Of a DNA stretch of 64,000 nucleotides, positions 24,496 to 33,703 are shown in pieces (within the stretch, counting starts at the first letter, position 1; each line of letters begins with the position of its first letter). The position numbers were made by a program, and so were the translations under genes. The notes beneath the pieces were generated by a model. It worked only from the letters and a program-made list of their open reading frames with translations. It was not told the origin of the DNA and did not search any database. Origin of the DNA: Mesorhizobium carmichaelinearum (GTDB taxonomy: Bacteria > Pseudomonadota > Alphaproteobacteria > Rhizobiales > Rhizobiaceae); NCBI RefSeq assembly GCF_900199455.1, contig NZ_FZQR01000026.1:1-64000 (forward strand), in the 5' to 3' direction.

Positions 24496-24771
24496 ATGAG
24501 CTTCAAAACTGTCTGTTTCGGTGCACTTGCGTTCACCATTGTCGGCGGCGCTGCGCTTGCCGGCGCACTCGACGAACCCAAGATGATGGCGCCGTTCTTC
24601 ACCGACGCCAGCATGAAGACGATGAAGCCGGACGCCGATATGAAAAAGGCCTGGGCCGGCATGGCCAAGGCTGATCAGGACAAGATGATGAAGGAATGCA
24701 ACGACGCGGCGATGAGCAAGCCTCACGCCCAGTTCTGCGAGAAATTGAAGGCACTCGGCGGTTCCAAATAA
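24496..24771 (+). CDS. Small secreted Met/Lys-rich protein, 91 aa
   Basis: GGAAGGA lies 7 bases upstream. Signal peptide to ALAGA, then an acidic/basic helical protein rich in Met and Lys (KMMAPFFTDASMKTMKPDAD, KADQDKMMKECNDAAM) with two Cys. Met-rich periplasmic proteins of this size often bind copper or respond to metals, but no defined site is visible here. A GC-rich terminator-like hairpin follows. Confidence 0.55.
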   Translation: MSFKTVCFGALAFTIVGGAALAGALDEPKMMAPFFTDASMKTMKPDADMKKAWAGMAKADQDKMMKECNDAAMSKPHAQFCEKLKALGGSK

Positions 24772-24792
24772 GTCACGGCTTTCGCAACTGGA

Positions 24793-24820
24793 ATGGTGGC
24801 GGGCTATGTCCCGCCATCAT
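24793..24820 (+). terminator. Hairpin terminator without T run
   Basis: Stem ATGGTGGCGGG / CCCGCCATCAT with a 6-base loop, about 20 bases after the stop codon. Confidence 0.5.
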
Positions 24821-25130
24821 CATGTCAGGCTGATTTCTTCTGACGTCCGCTCGACACCGATTCATAGATCTGCGGCTTGACCGATGCGCATCCACCCGCT
24901 GCCCGCTGACTGGAATGCCGAGTTCCATCTTCTGTCATCTTCGCCGTGTCCGAAACGCCGATCGCACGTCCACATGCCAGGCTCCCCTGCGGATCGCATC
25001 GCGTCTGGGTTACCCAATACCGCTTTTTTGGACGAAATTGTGCCGCAAAGCCGCGCGAGATTCTGCTTCGAACTGTCCGCGGGAGTTTTCCTCTGTGCGG
25101 CGTTGTAGTTTGTAAGGATGGCAGATTGTA
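24821..25130. other. Intergenic stretch upstream of the caspase-like gene
   Basis: About 310 bases; no gene supported on either strand. It should carry the promoter of the gene at 25131. Confidence 0.4.
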
Positions 25131-27632
25131 ATGCGGATACTCCAAAAGTTCCTCGGCTTCCTTGCCGCGCTAACTGTTTTTGCAGTCTGTTTCGCGACGG
25201 GAGTGCTCGCGCAAAGTGAAAAGCGCCTGGCCTTTGTGATCGGCAATGCCGCCTATCAATCCGGCGCCCTCGCAACGCCAGCCAACGATGCCGGCCTGAT
25301 CGCACAGACATTGCAGGCGGCCGGGTTCGATGTTGTTGGCGCGCGCGATGTCGACCAGGAATCGCTGCGCGGCTCATTCCGTGATTTCCTCGGCAAAGTG
25401 TCGGCCGCCGGTCCTGATGCTGTGGTCTTCGTCTACCTTGCTGGCCAAGGCGTGCAGTTCGAGGGCGAGAACTATTTCGTGCCGGTCGACGCTCAAATCT
25501 CGAATGCAGCCGACGTGCCGATTGCGGCGGTGCGGGTTTCCGATCTCACCAAGCCACTGGCGGCCCTGCCGACGAAGGTCAACATTATCGTGCTTGATGT
25601 GGCGCGGCCGAATTCCTTCGCGCAGTCGAACCAGCCGCTCGCCGGCGGCCTCGCGCTGGTCGATCCCGATCCGAACATGCTCATCGCCTTCAATGCCGCT
25701 CCTGGCACGGTCGCGCCCGAGGGCAAGGGCCCATACGGCGCCTATGCCCAGGCGCTGGCCGAGATGATGCGTGAAGGTGGCTTGTCGTTGGGCGACGTGT
25801 TCGACCGCACTCGGCTGCGCGTCAACGAAGTCACGCAGGGCGGGGAACTGCCCTGGAGCGCTTCGAAAATCACGGCGCCCTTTGTCTTCTTCGACCGTGC
25901 TCCGGATGCTCCCGCGCCTCAGGTTTCGGCTGCGGAGAGCCGCACGATGCGGACCAAGGCGATCCGCGACTTCGACGCGCATGACGCCTATGTCGCGGCC
26001 CTCGACCGCGATACGATGCCCGGCTACGAGGATTTCGTCGGCGCCTACCCACACGATCCAATGGCCAAGCGCGTGCGTGCCATCATCGCTGCGCGGCGCG
26101 AAGCGATCACTTGGCGCGAAACCTGGCTCCAGGACACGCCCGAAGCCTACTGGTCCTACCTCGATCGCTATCCGCACGGGCCACACGCCTGGGATGCCCG
26201 CCGCCGGCTGGAGCATTTCGATGCCGCCTTGGAGCCGCCGGAGGATTTTACCGTCTATGACTATGACGTGCCGCCGCCGCCGGAGGAAGAGATCATCTAT
26301 GTCGACCGGCCGGTGCTCTATTTCGACGACCCCGAGTTCGATTTCGAGCCGCCGCCACCGGTCGCGGTGATCTTCCTGCCGCCGGTGCCGCCGGATTTCA
26401 TCGTGTTGGCGCCGCCGCAGCCGGCAGTCGATATATTCGTTCTGCCGGTGCCGGTCTTCGTGCCGGTGCCGGTGTGGGTTAACCCGCCGCACAACGTCGT
26501 GCCGCCTCGGGACAACATCGTCTTCAACAACATCCACAACACCACTATCATCAACAACACAACAATCAACAACGAGACCAACAATCAGGGCGGGCAGAGC
26601 AATGGCAACGCGTCGGGCGGTCTCACCACCGGCCAGAAGCTCGGCGCCGCCGCGGGCCTGGGCGCGGCCGCGCTCGCGGCCAAGGTCGCGCTGCCGCCGC
26701 TGCTGCAGAAAAGGTCCGCGCTGGTCAAGCAGAATCCGAGCGGCCTGCCGGCGAAGCTCGGGCAGGGTGCGGCGCAAGGTCGGCAACCAGGCGGCACCAC
26801 GCCGATGTCGAAGACGCTACCTGGCGGCAAGCTTTCGACCGATCACGCCTTGCCCGGCGGCAACGGCAAGACGCTGCCGCTCGTCAACGGCAAGCCGGTG
26901 CTCAACAGCCAGGCCTTGCCCAACGGCAACTTCAGGAAGCTGCGCAAGCAAGGCATTGTAGGCGGGAACCCGCAGACGACAGGGAATGCAGGCGCCGCCG
27001 TGACGGAGGGGCAGGGCGCTGGCCAGCAGAACGGAGCAGGCAATGGGCCGGGCAAGAATGGCAAGTTCCGCAAGCTGCCGACCGTCGACGGTGCACCAGC
27101 CGGGCAAGATTTGAGCGCTCGGCAGAAGTTCAGGAAGAACACTCCCAACGCGTTGTCCGACCAGAACACTGGCAAGCCGAAGAAGCTGACGCGCAGGGAT
27201 CTGTCCGCCGCCCAGGCCGTTGTCGGACCGAGCGATCAAGCCCCGGGCAACGGGAACAAGAAGTTTCGAAAGCTGCAGAACAGCGGTGGAGGTTCCGCTG
27301 GCCCGGCAACCAACGCCCAGCGGAAATTCAAGGTCAACAAGCCGAACGAGAATCCGCAACGCCAGCTCACGCTGCACGAAAAGCCGAACGTGCAGGTGTT
27401 CTCCAAGCCGCAGAAGCCGACGTTTCATGCGCAGCCGAAGCAGGAATTCCACGCCCAGCCGAAGCCCCAGGTACAAGAGCGACGTCCGCCGCCGCAGCCC
27501 AAGCCGGAGTTCCGTGCCCAGCCGAAGCCCCAGATCCAAGAACAGCGCCTGCCGCAGCAGCCCAAGCCGCAGCAGCCGCCAGGTAAGAAGCCGTCCTGCG
27601 GGCATCCAGGCGAGCCGGCCTGCGGCAAGTAG
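25131..27632 (+). CDS. Secreted caspase-fold pseudoenzyme with Pro-rich and KFRKL-repeat tail
   Basis: 833 residues. Signal peptide (1-27), then a C14 caspase-like domain (31-255) with KRLAFVIGNAAY and FEGENYFVPVD. The catalytic His of YxxGHG is Gln (LAGQGVQ, Q106) and the Cys of DACR is Ala (LDVARP, A158), so it should be proteolytically dead. Then come a linker with two WxxYLxxYP-type repeats (about 295-365), a Pro/Val-rich stretch (380-460), an Asn/Thr-rich INNTTIN segment (462-486), an Ala-rich hydrophobic helix (503-526) and a basic tail with five KFRKL-like motifs (600-735). The end is Pro/Gln-rich with CGHPGEPACGK. It probably acts as a scaffold in the envelope; function unknown. AAGGA lies 11 bases before the ATG. 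Confidence 0.7.
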   Translation: MRILQKFLGFLAALTVFAVCFATGVLAQSEKRLAFVIGNAAYQSGALATPANDAGLIAQTLQAAGFDVVGARDVDQESLRGSFRDFLGKVSAAGPDAVVFVYLAGQGVQFEGENYFVPVDAQISNAADVPIAAVRVSDLTKPLAALPTKVNIIVLDVARPNSFAQSNQPLAGGLALVDPDPNMLIAFNAAPGTVAPEGKGPYGAYAQALAEMMREGGLSLGDVFDRTRLRVNEVTQGGELPWSASKITAPFVFFDRAPDAPAPQVSAAESRTMRTKAIRDFDAHDAYVAALDRDTMPGYEDFVGAYPHDPMAKRVRAIIAARREAITWRETWLQDTPEAYWSYLDRYPHGPHAWDARRRLEHFDAALEPPEDFTVYDYDVPPPPEEEIIYVDRPVLYFDDPEFDFEPPPPVAVIFLPPVPPDFIVLAPPQPAVDIFVLPVPVFVPVPVWVNPPHNVVPPRDNIVFNNIHNTTIINNTTINNETNNQGGQSNGNASGGLTTGQKLGAAAGLGAAALAAKVALPPLLQKRSALVKQNPSGLPAKLGQGAAQGRQPGGTTPMSKTLPGGKLSTDHALPGGNGKTLPLVNGKPVLNSQALPNGNFRKLRKQGIVGGNPQTTGNAGAAVTEGQGAGQQNGAGNGPGKNGKFRKLPTVDGAPAGQDLSARQKFRKNTPNALSDQNTGKPKKLTRRDLSAAQAVVGPSDQAPGNGNKKFRKLQNSGGGSAGPATNAQRKFKVNKPNENPQRQLTLHEKPNVQVFSKPQKPTFHAQPKQEFHAQPKPQVQERRPPPQPKPEFRAQPKPQIQEQRLPQQPKPQQPPGKKPSCGHPGEPACGK

Positions 27633-27738
27633 GAGCGCAGAAGGCAATCAGGGCGACACAGCCGCGCGAGGTGGCGGGGAGGCTCGAAATGGGGTGGGAA
27701 CGAACGGTGTCATCGACGGGATGGACGGTGGGCCACTC

Positions 27739-27879
27739 GGTGTTCAGTCCCGGCATTTGCTGGATCGGATTTAGGATGAAGTGCTCGGGCTCTTTTGCCC
27801 AGGTTTTGCAGATGTGTTCGTAGGGTGTGGGGCCTCTGAGGGTCTTCAGCACCCGGATGTTTGCTTGCAGCCTTGGCAA
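27739..27879 (-). pseudogene. IS481-type transposase, C-terminal remnant
   Basis: The frame reads LKTLRGPTPYEHICKTWAKE and PEHFILNPIQQMPGLNT, the conserved tail of rhizobial IS481/IS3-like integrase-core transposases (pattern LKTLRGLTPYE.IC). The upstream catalytic part is absent. Confidence 0.6.
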
Positions 27880-28300
27880 CCAAAATCCAAGTCGCGCATT
27901 TTAGTGAATGCTGTTAGGCCAAATCTCGATGTGCTGTTCTCGCTGCGGTGCGCATGACCATGGTTATGAGCACTGCACGCATCTGAACCATGGTAGCCTA
28001 TCCGAGGCATCCGCGCCTTCGAACAAGCCCAATGAACGTCCGAAGGAGCAGGTTCCGGTTCGCAATCCAACCGAATCGTTGAATCAGATCGATTATTTGA
28101 AACTGACCGAAAATCGTCTGCCTGTAGTTCGGATTGGAGCGCTGAAAGTCATCCCTTTTGCCCGCCGGTCCCCTCCAGGCGGTCAATAGGGCCGCAAGGT
28201 CCGTCGCCCGCTGGCTCCCGGCCAGCGGGCGCCTTTGCACAACAGACGCCCATTTGACCCGCCGAAACATCCGCAGGACGCGACGCGCTTGACAGGACCT
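27880..28300. other. Stretch without a convincing gene
   Basis: A frame at 27908-28189 (plus) opens with CSRCGAHDHGYEHC, a Cys/His cluster, but it has no ribosome binding site and a low-complexity end. I do not call it. No other structure is seen. Confidence 0.35.
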
Positions 28301-28609
28301 CTAACGCTTTGCCACCGTTTCACGCAGCGGCTCGTTGCGGGTCGGCCGCCGATATCTTCTCACCAACTTGACCGTGCTAGTGTCGACCGTGAGGCGCCCC
28401 AGCACCTGCACTGTGACCCTGTTTAGATCCTCGTCGACGTGCACAACTTCCCCTTCGAACCTTATCCTGTCGCCAGGCTTCGCTCCGGGATCGATGGTCG
28501 AATAGGCGTGCAGAGCCGTCGGAATATGCAGCGACACGCGATCCTCGATGCGCTCGCCAACCGTGGCGATAATCGCCACCTTGTCACCGATATTGATTTC
28601 CCGTGCCAT
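28301..28609 (-). CDS. Small beta-rich hypothetical protein (paralogue of 41511-41816)
   Basis: 102 residues from MAREINIGDKVAIIATVGER. It shares with the protein at 41511-41816 the pattern IGD...TATV, PGDRI.FEGEVVHVDED, VTVQVLGRLTVDTSTV. Both look like small OB- or SH3-like barrels. The DNA just before the start is alike in both genes (CCAGAATTCTATGCATG here, CCAGAGTCATATTCATG there) and neither has a normal Shine-Dalgarno, so that shared leader may matter for translation. Function unknown. Confidence 0.55.
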   Translation of the reverse strand: MAREINIGDKVAIIATVGERIEDRVSLHIPTALHAYSTIDPGAKPGDRIRFEGEVVHVDEDLNRVTVQVLGRLTVDTSTVKLVRRYRRPTRNEPLRETVAKR

Positions 28610-28711
28610 GCATAGAATTCTGGAGCAGCGCATCTGTTCGTCAATGGGTTGCTAATATATTGGCGGCGATCTGACTAACGCCCGGCCTCGCTGGCTGCCG
28701 CCCTGCCGTCT

Positions 28712-28909
28712 TCAGCTTCTGGATCGTCGCGACAATCGCCGTCGAGCCAGACTGTGCCCTAGCGTCTCATGCAATACGACCTGGCGACGGTCGCGCATGT
28801 CTACCGGCTTGCCACAGGTTCGGCAGTAGTAGAAATGCCTCCTCTCGTCGGCAAGGTCGCCGTGGTGCTTCCCTTCAATTGGAGACCCGATATTTGGAAC
28901 GTCATTCAT
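28712..28909 (-). CDS. Small zinc-finger-like protein, 65 aa
   Basis: From MNDVPNIGSPIEGKHHGDLA, through HFYYCRTCGKPVDMRDRRQV, to LHETLGHS. A CxxC pair and two His (H in LHET, H in LGHS) could bind zinc in a C2H2-like arrangement. Residues after that are Arg/Ser-rich. An upstream in-frame ATG at 28951 belongs to the end of the DUF3606 gene region. Function unknown. Confidence 0.5.
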   Translation of the reverse strand: MNDVPNIGSPIEGKHHGDLADERRHFYYCRTCGKPVDMRDRRQVVLHETLGHSLARRRLSRRSRS

Positions 28910-28947
28910 CGGCTGCGGGCCTTGCCTCGCGCTCCACAGGCTCACGC

Positions 28948-29109
28948 TCATTGGCGTGCTTTTCTTGGCGATCCCCGAACCTCGGGAATCGTGAGGCCAA
29001 ATTTGCTGGCGAGGGAGCCTACCCCGTATTCCTCATCTCCCGGCACGCGGTCGCGGTCATGAATATCTCGTTTGGTCTTGTCGTCGCCCAGCTCGCTCCC
29101 TTCTTGCAT
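28948..29109 (-). pseudogene. DUF3606 protein, probably frameshifted, start unusual
   Basis: The frame carries GDDKTKRDIHDRDRVPGDEE and LASKFGLTIPEVRG, the DUF3606 signature. After EVR the family should continue with a second helix; here the frame ends RGSPRKARQ. A +1 frame continues GIAKKSTPMSV, so one base has probably been lost near 28990. Homologues start at GDD. Here that codon is CTG with AAGGGAG just before it, while the nearest ATG (29109) lies seven codons upstream. Confidence 0.55.
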
Positions 29110-29159
29110 CCGATGATGCCCAACGCGCATCCGACGCGTTTGTTGCACGCACTCTAACG

Positions 29160-29480
29160 GTGCGTATTGGCGCAGATAACGACCCTCGGTATCTGCATAA
29201 CGATTGGGTCCGCCAACTCGGTCGGAGCCCGCGCTCTCCGTTCTTCTCGCAGGCCGCATCTCAAAGCATAGCTGCGGACTGTGTCGCTGGGTTAAGCAAC
29301 TAGCCCTGCTCGGCGAGGTGTACGCTCCCCACAGCAAATAGCCCGCCTCGGAGGTGGCCGAGACGGGCTGCTCGTCGTTTCCAGTACTGTTGAAATGACA
29401 CGCGGCGGAGGACTATCTTTGAATGACCGAGAAGGTTCCTTTTCTGGTCGATTTGGAAAAATGCCGTAGCCAAGCGGATC
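29160..29480. repeat. Intergenic repeat element, copy A (degenerate)
   Basis: Related to 36005-36335. It contains GCAGATA...TATCTGC at 29175-29200, then GAGCCCGCGCTCTCCG but no matching terminator arm. A second hairpin at 29340-29367 (GCCCGCCTCGG / CCGAGACGGGC) is followed by TCGTCGTTTCCAGT, and the tail contains GACCGAGAAGGTTCC. This copy has lost the perfect terminator seen in copy B. Confidence 0.55.
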
Positions 29481-29647
29481 AGGATGGGCGCGCCTTAAGT
29501 GCGGCTTAGCCGTAGCCATGGCACACGCGCGCTCCGTCGGGGCTTGCTGAGTCTGCCTGAGACTCTAGATTGCGGGCTGCCTGTTGATGGACGTCACACT
29601 TTCGGAGGCATCGTGTAAGCATCGTAGCATTGCGACAGGACGAGGAA

Positions 29648-30925
29648 ATGCCACAGGACGCCGCCGACAGAGCCGCACGCATCGTCCGGACGGTGATTGA
29701 GACTCTGAAGCCGGGTTTCGCGGTCAGGCTATGGACCGGTGAGCGGATCGGTCCCGCCACCGGCCCCGTGCTCACCATCAACGATCAGGACATCGTCTGG
29801 CAGGTGATCCGCCGGCCCGCCTTCTCGACGCTGATCGAGATGTGGATCTCCAAGACGATCGACATCGAAGACGGATCGCTGTTCGATTTCTATGCCTTGC
29901 CGTCGCAAGGCAAGCTGCGGACGAAGCTCAAGTCATTGCCGAAACTGGCGATCCTGCGCGACCTGCCGGCCGTGCTGTTTTCGAGAAAACAGATGACGGC
30001 GCGGACCGATCTTTCCGGGCGCAATCCCTTCGTCAGCGGTTCGAGCCAGGAGGCGATCCAGCACCACTACGACATTTCGAATGCCTTCTACCGGCTCTTC
30101 CTCGACGAGCGCATGGTCTACAGCTGCGGCTACTTCAAGGATTTCGCCAACAGCATCGACCAGGCGCAAGTCGACAAGCTTGATCACATCTGCCGCAAGC
30201 TCAGGCTGAAGCCCGGCGAAAGATTGCTCGACATAGGTTGCGGCTGGGGTGCGATGCTCATCCATGCCGCGAAAAACTACGGCGTCATCGGCCATGGCGT
30301 CTCGTTGTCGGAGGCGCAGACCAAACTCGCCCGCGAGCGCATTCGAGCCGAAGGACTGGAGGATCGCATCACCATCGAGATAAAATCCTACGCCGAACTC
30401 TCCGGCTCGTTCGACAAGATATCGTCGATCGGCATGTTCGAGCATCTCGGGCTTGCCAATCACGCCACCTATTTCTCGATCATCCATCGTCTGCTCAAGC
30501 CGGGAGGCATCTATCTGCATCACGCCATCACCCGTCGCAGCAAGGGAGACATGAAAAAGACCCTGCGCAAGGGTCCGGAATTCAAAGCGCTGATCAAGTA
30601 CATCTTCCCCGGCGGCGAACTCGACACGATCGGGATGACGCTCGGCAATCTCGAGGCGCATGGCTTCCTCGTCTACGATGTCGAGAATTTGCGCGAGCAT
30701 TATGCGCGCACCTGCCGGCTGTGGGCCGAGCGGCTGCAGGCACGCTTCGACGAGGCGGTCGCCGAGGTGGGTGAGGCCAAGGCGCGCCTCTGGCTGCTCT
30801 ATCTTACCGGCTGCTCGATCACCTTCGAGCGCGCCTCGGCACAGATTTTCCAGACTGTCGTCACCAAGCGCGCGCGGGGTCCAAGTGGCCTGCCGCCGAC
30901 GCGGGCCGACATTTATGGACGGTGA
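29648..30925 (+). CDS. cfa: Cyclopropane-fatty-acyl-phospholipid synthase family methyltransferase
   Basis: 425 residues from MPQDAADRAARIV (GAGGAA just upstream; TTG 29630 is an alternative). The N-terminal lipid-binding part is followed by a SAM-binding fold with LLDIGCGWGAMLIHAA, the family block HYDISNAFYRLFLDERMVYSCGYF, GMFEHLG and the C-terminal GCSITFERA. It transfers a methylene group from S-adenosylmethionine to unsaturated acyl chains in the membrane, which gives acid and desiccation tolerance. Rhizobia carry several paralogues, so the precise member is not assigned. No partner gene is adjacent. Confidence 0.85.
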   Translation: MPQDAADRAARIVRTVIETLKPGFAVRLWTGERIGPATGPVLTINDQDIVWQVIRRPAFSTLIEMWISKTIDIEDGSLFDFYALPSQGKLRTKLKSLPKLAILRDLPAVLFSRKQMTARTDLSGRNPFVSGSSQEAIQHHYDISNAFYRLFLDERMVYSCGYFKDFANSIDQAQVDKLDHICRKLRLKPGERLLDIGCGWGAMLIHAAKNYGVIGHGVSLSEAQTKLARERIRAEGLEDRITIEIKSYAELSGSFDKISSIGMFEHLGLANHATYFSIIHRLLKPGGIYLHHAITRRSKGDMKKTLRKGPEFKALIKYIFPGGELDTIGMTLGNLEAHGFLVYDVENLREHYARTCRLWAERLQARFDEAVAEVGEAKARLWLLYLTGCSITFERASAQIFQTVVTKRARGPSGLPPTRADIYGR

Positions 30926-31262
30926 GCCGCGCGGTCTCAGCGATCTTGATCACGACCAGGTAGCGACCAGCCTCAGAGCCGGTGGAGGCGCATTTGCGCA
31001 CCACTTGTTTGCAGCCGCGCATGCCTTCGGATTCGAGATTGCTCGTTATTATGCCAAAGCGGGATTGCGCTAGAAGGGTTCAGGTGGGCTTACGCGGATG
31101 GCGGCCCGGCCCGTATCGCCAATCATCAGATAGAAATAGCACACCATGAGAGGGAGTAGCGATTGATCCGCCTCTGCTGACAGCGCGCCATTCGATCTTG
31201 ACGGGGAACCAATGTGGCAGTGCCCAGTTTGGATAGCGTGGGGACACGACACGGAGAATCAA
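30926..31262. other. Intergenic stretch
   Basis: About 340 bases, no gene recognised. At 31206-31230 GGAAC is followed after 16 bases by AGTT, a weak EcfG-like site with a mismatch in the -10. CGGAGAA before 31263 is the ribosome binding site of the OmpA-like gene. Confidence 0.35.
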
Positions 31263-33089
31263 ATGACACGCCGACCAAAGATTTTGGCCAGCACCGCACT
31301 CGGGTTGCTCATCGCCTCAGCGCCGTTGGGGGCCCCGCTCAGCAGCGCAGCATTCGGCGCGGCACGGTTCGTCGCATCCGCACCGCCGATTTTTATCAAG
31401 TTGAATTGTAAGGAGGGCGAGTCCGCCGAAGCCTGCGCGCTAAGGCAACAGGCTCCGTCCGAAAACGCTGCTCCACTTCCAGCGACCGAACCACAGCCTA
31501 CGCCAAAACCGCAGGAGCAGCCAAAAGAGGCAGCTCCGGCGTCTGAGGCAGCTCCCGTTCCAGAATCCACGCCACCGGCTGAACCGTCCACGAAGAAACA
31601 GCCCGCTCCAACGGCCGAGCCTGCGCCGGCGCCGCCAGCCGAGCCTGCGCCCAACAAGGCTCCCGACAAATCGGCTCCAGGCAAGCAAGTCCAGCCGCCC
31701 GCAGACAAGGCGCCTTTGCCCACCCCGGCTCCGCAGGCGCCTGCTGCGACCGATCAGCCTGCGCCTGCCCAGGGCAAACAGCCGGCGGAACCTACGAGCA
31801 AACCAGAAAAGAAACCGGCCGCCGAGCAGCCTGCCGCGGCGCCTGCATCAAAGCAGCCCGTGACAGAGGCCCAACCTTCAACCGAGCAGCCCCCGGCCAT
31901 CGGAAAACCGGCCGTTGGTGAGCCGGCGGCGCCCGCCCAAGGCGAAAAGCCGGTCCAGGGCGAGGCGCCTACTGATCCGAACGCCGCACCGATCCTTGAC
32001 AGCCAGAAGGATGCGAAACGCCCGGGCAAGGACGGCAAACCGCCTGCTCAACAGAGCGGCAGTGACCAGGGTGCCGCTCCTGCGCCCACAGCCGTTGCCA
32101 AAGGGCCACCACCTGCCGACGACAAGGCAGCGCAGGAGGCGATCAAGCCGGAAAAGCTCGTTCCGGTTACCGACGAAAAAGGCAAACGCCTTGACAAGGC
32201 GCCTGACGTCCAGGCCAAGGAACGCCCGCAAGGCGCCGACGTGAAGACGGAAGGCGATCGCCTGATCATCCAGTTCAACAACCAGACTATCGTTGAAAGC
32301 AACGAAACTCCACGTTTGGACCGGGGCGCCAAGGATGTCTACTATGAGGAGTTGCCGCGCGGCCGTACGCGCGAAACCATCGTGCGCGACAACGGCAACC
32401 AGATCGTCACCATCCGCAACAGTAATGGCGACGTCATCCAACGTTCGCGCATCACGCCCGATGGTCGCGAATACGTTTTGAGCTATGTTGACGAGCGGTA
32501 TTATCAGGACGTGCACGACTGGCGCGACCCTGGAGATGACTTGCCGCCGATACAGCTGACCATCCCCCGCGACCAATACATACTGGACTCAGAGTCGGTC
32601 CAGGATCAGGGGGACTATTATACCTTCCTCGAACAGCCGCCGGTGGAAAAGGTCCAGCGCCTCTACTCGGTCGTCGAGGTCAAGCGTTCGGCCCGTGTGC
32701 GCGACATCGCACGTCGTGTCGATCTTGATACGCTGAATTTCGAATCCGGTTCGGCTTCGATCTCCGACAGCGAAGTCAAGAAGCTGCAAGGGGTGGCGGA
32801 TGCAATGAACAGGTTGCTGAAGAAGAACCCCGCAGAAACGTTCCTTGTCGAAGGCCACACCGATGCCGTCGGTAGCGAGAACGCTAACCTGGCCTTGTCC
32901 GACAGGCGAGCCGAGGCAGTCGCCGAGGCCTTGACCAGCGCCTTCGGCATCCCGCCGGAAAACCTGACGACCCAAGGCTACGGCGAGCGCTATCTCAAGG
33001 TGAACACGACGGGACCGGAACGGCAGAACCGCCGCGTCGCTATTCGCCGCATCACGCCGCTTGTGGCGCCCGTCGCCAGCGCCAACTGA
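31263..33089 (+). CDS. OmpA-like envelope protein with long Pro/Ala-rich linker
   Basis: 608 residues. ATG 31263 follows GGAGAA; the earlier in-frame ATG lacks a site. Signal peptide to about residue 30, a short Cys-bearing segment (LNCKEGESAEACALRQQ), about 250 residues of Pro/Ala/Lys/Glu-rich linker, a conserved middle region (IIQFNNQTIVESNE, YEELPRGRTRETIVRDNGNQ) and a C-terminal OmpA peptidoglycan-binding domain (FESGSASISDSE, LVEGHTDAVGS, LSDRRAEAVAEAL, GYGERY, NRRVAIR). The protein should span from the outer membrane or periplasm to the peptidoglycan. A perfect terminator follows. Confidence 0.8.
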   Translation: MTRRPKILASTALGLLIASAPLGAPLSSAAFGAARFVASAPPIFIKLNCKEGESAEACALRQQAPSENAAPLPATEPQPTPKPQEQPKEAAPASEAAPVPESTPPAEPSTKKQPAPTAEPAPAPPAEPAPNKAPDKSAPGKQVQPPADKAPLPTPAPQAPAATDQPAPAQGKQPAEPTSKPEKKPAAEQPAAAPASKQPVTEAQPSTEQPPAIGKPAVGEPAAPAQGEKPVQGEAPTDPNAAPILDSQKDAKRPGKDGKPPAQQSGSDQGAAPAPTAVAKGPPPADDKAAQEAIKPEKLVPVTDEKGKRLDKAPDVQAKERPQGADVKTEGDRLIIQFNNQTIVESNETPRLDRGAKDVYYEELPRGRTRETIVRDNGNQIVTIRNSNGDVIQRSRITPDGREYVLSYVDERYYQDVHDWRDPGDDLPPIQLTIPRDQYILDSESVQDQGDYYTFLEQPPVEKVQRLYSVVEVKRSARVRDIARRVDLDTLNFESGSASISDSEVKKLQGVADAMNRLLKKNPAETFLVEGHTDAVGSENANLALSDRRAEAVAEALTSAFGIPPENLTTQGYGERYLKVNTTGPERQNRRVAIRRITPLVAPVASAN

Positions 33090-33098
33090 CGAAGACAT

Positions 33099-33131
33099 CT
33101 CGCGATTCGGTAAAGCTCGCCGAATCGCGAG
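33099..33131 (+). terminator. Perfect 12-bp hairpin after the OmpA-like gene
   Basis: CTCGCGATTCGG / CCGAATCGCGAG with a 9-base loop, directly after the stop codon; no T run. Confidence 0.65.
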
Positions 33132-33193
33132 TCGCTTGCCCGCCAAGGGACCAATGGCCGGTCTGCTCCGATGACGGAAGATGCTTGTCTTTC

Positions 33194-33213
33194 AAACCCC
33201 GACGGGGCTTTTT
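33194..33213 (+). terminator. Short hairpin with T run
   Basis: AAACCCC-GAC-GGGGCTTTTT; compact stem and T run typical of an intrinsic terminator, about 100 bases after the OmpA-like gene. Confidence 0.45.
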
Positions 33214-33382
33214 AAAACTTCATTTACCGTGAAGCCGTTAGTATCTCGTTTGCGGCTAAAGTAGCAGTTCCGCATTTTCAGGCAACACGGGCCGTCGCTC
33301 TTAGTCCACCTAAGAGCGACGGGTACCTGCCTCAGGCACAAGCAGGCCAAGCCGCCGGCTCTTATCAAAATGCCGGGCCTGG

Positions 33383-33559
33383 GTGGCCGCCCGCGCGCTG
33401 GTGGTTGAGGCGGGATTTGATCTTCCCCCAGAATGTGCCCGCCTGGCTGCGTGGTGCGCGGAGCTTGGTCGTCCGGAGTTCATTAAAGCATGGACATCGC
33501 CCGCGAGGCTGGCAAAGGGCAGACTTGTTGACGAGAAAAGCAGCGTCATGTCCGTCTGA
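33383..33559 (+). CDS. Candidate small reading frame, 58 aa
   Basis: GTG start, open for 59 codons with GC-rich third positions: ARALVVEAGFDLPPECARLA and later WCAELGRPEFIKAWTSPARL. The helical, Trp-containing sequence looks protein-like, and the frame is also open a little upstream. No ribosome binding site is seen, so it may be a fragment of a lost gene. Confidence 0.3.
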   Translation: MAARALVVEAGFDLPPECARLAAWCAELGRPEFIKAWTSPARLAKGRLVDEKSSVMSV

Positions 33560-33703
33560 AAAACGGCAGGCCGCCCGAGCCGAAACGACGCCGCGATCGA
33601 GCGGACCACCTGCGTTAAGTACCCTATCGACTGCGAGAACTGGAGAACTGAGCGCTGATTGAAATGGGCGCAGGTCCGGCCAAATTGGCCAGACCTTATG
33701 CCA

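Noticed and set aside
25374..26786. Open frame of 470 codons on the minus strand
   Set aside because: It is antisense to the caspase-like gene, has a composition expected from the complement of GC-rich codons, and has no ribosome binding site or known motif.
27908..28189. 93-codon frame opening with a Cys/His cluster
   Set aside because: No ribosome binding site, no known family, and a competing antisense frame of similar length.
31206..31230. EcfG promoter before the OmpA-like gene
   Set aside because: The -35 fits, but the -10 is AGTT instead of CGTT, so it was not counted with the clear sites.
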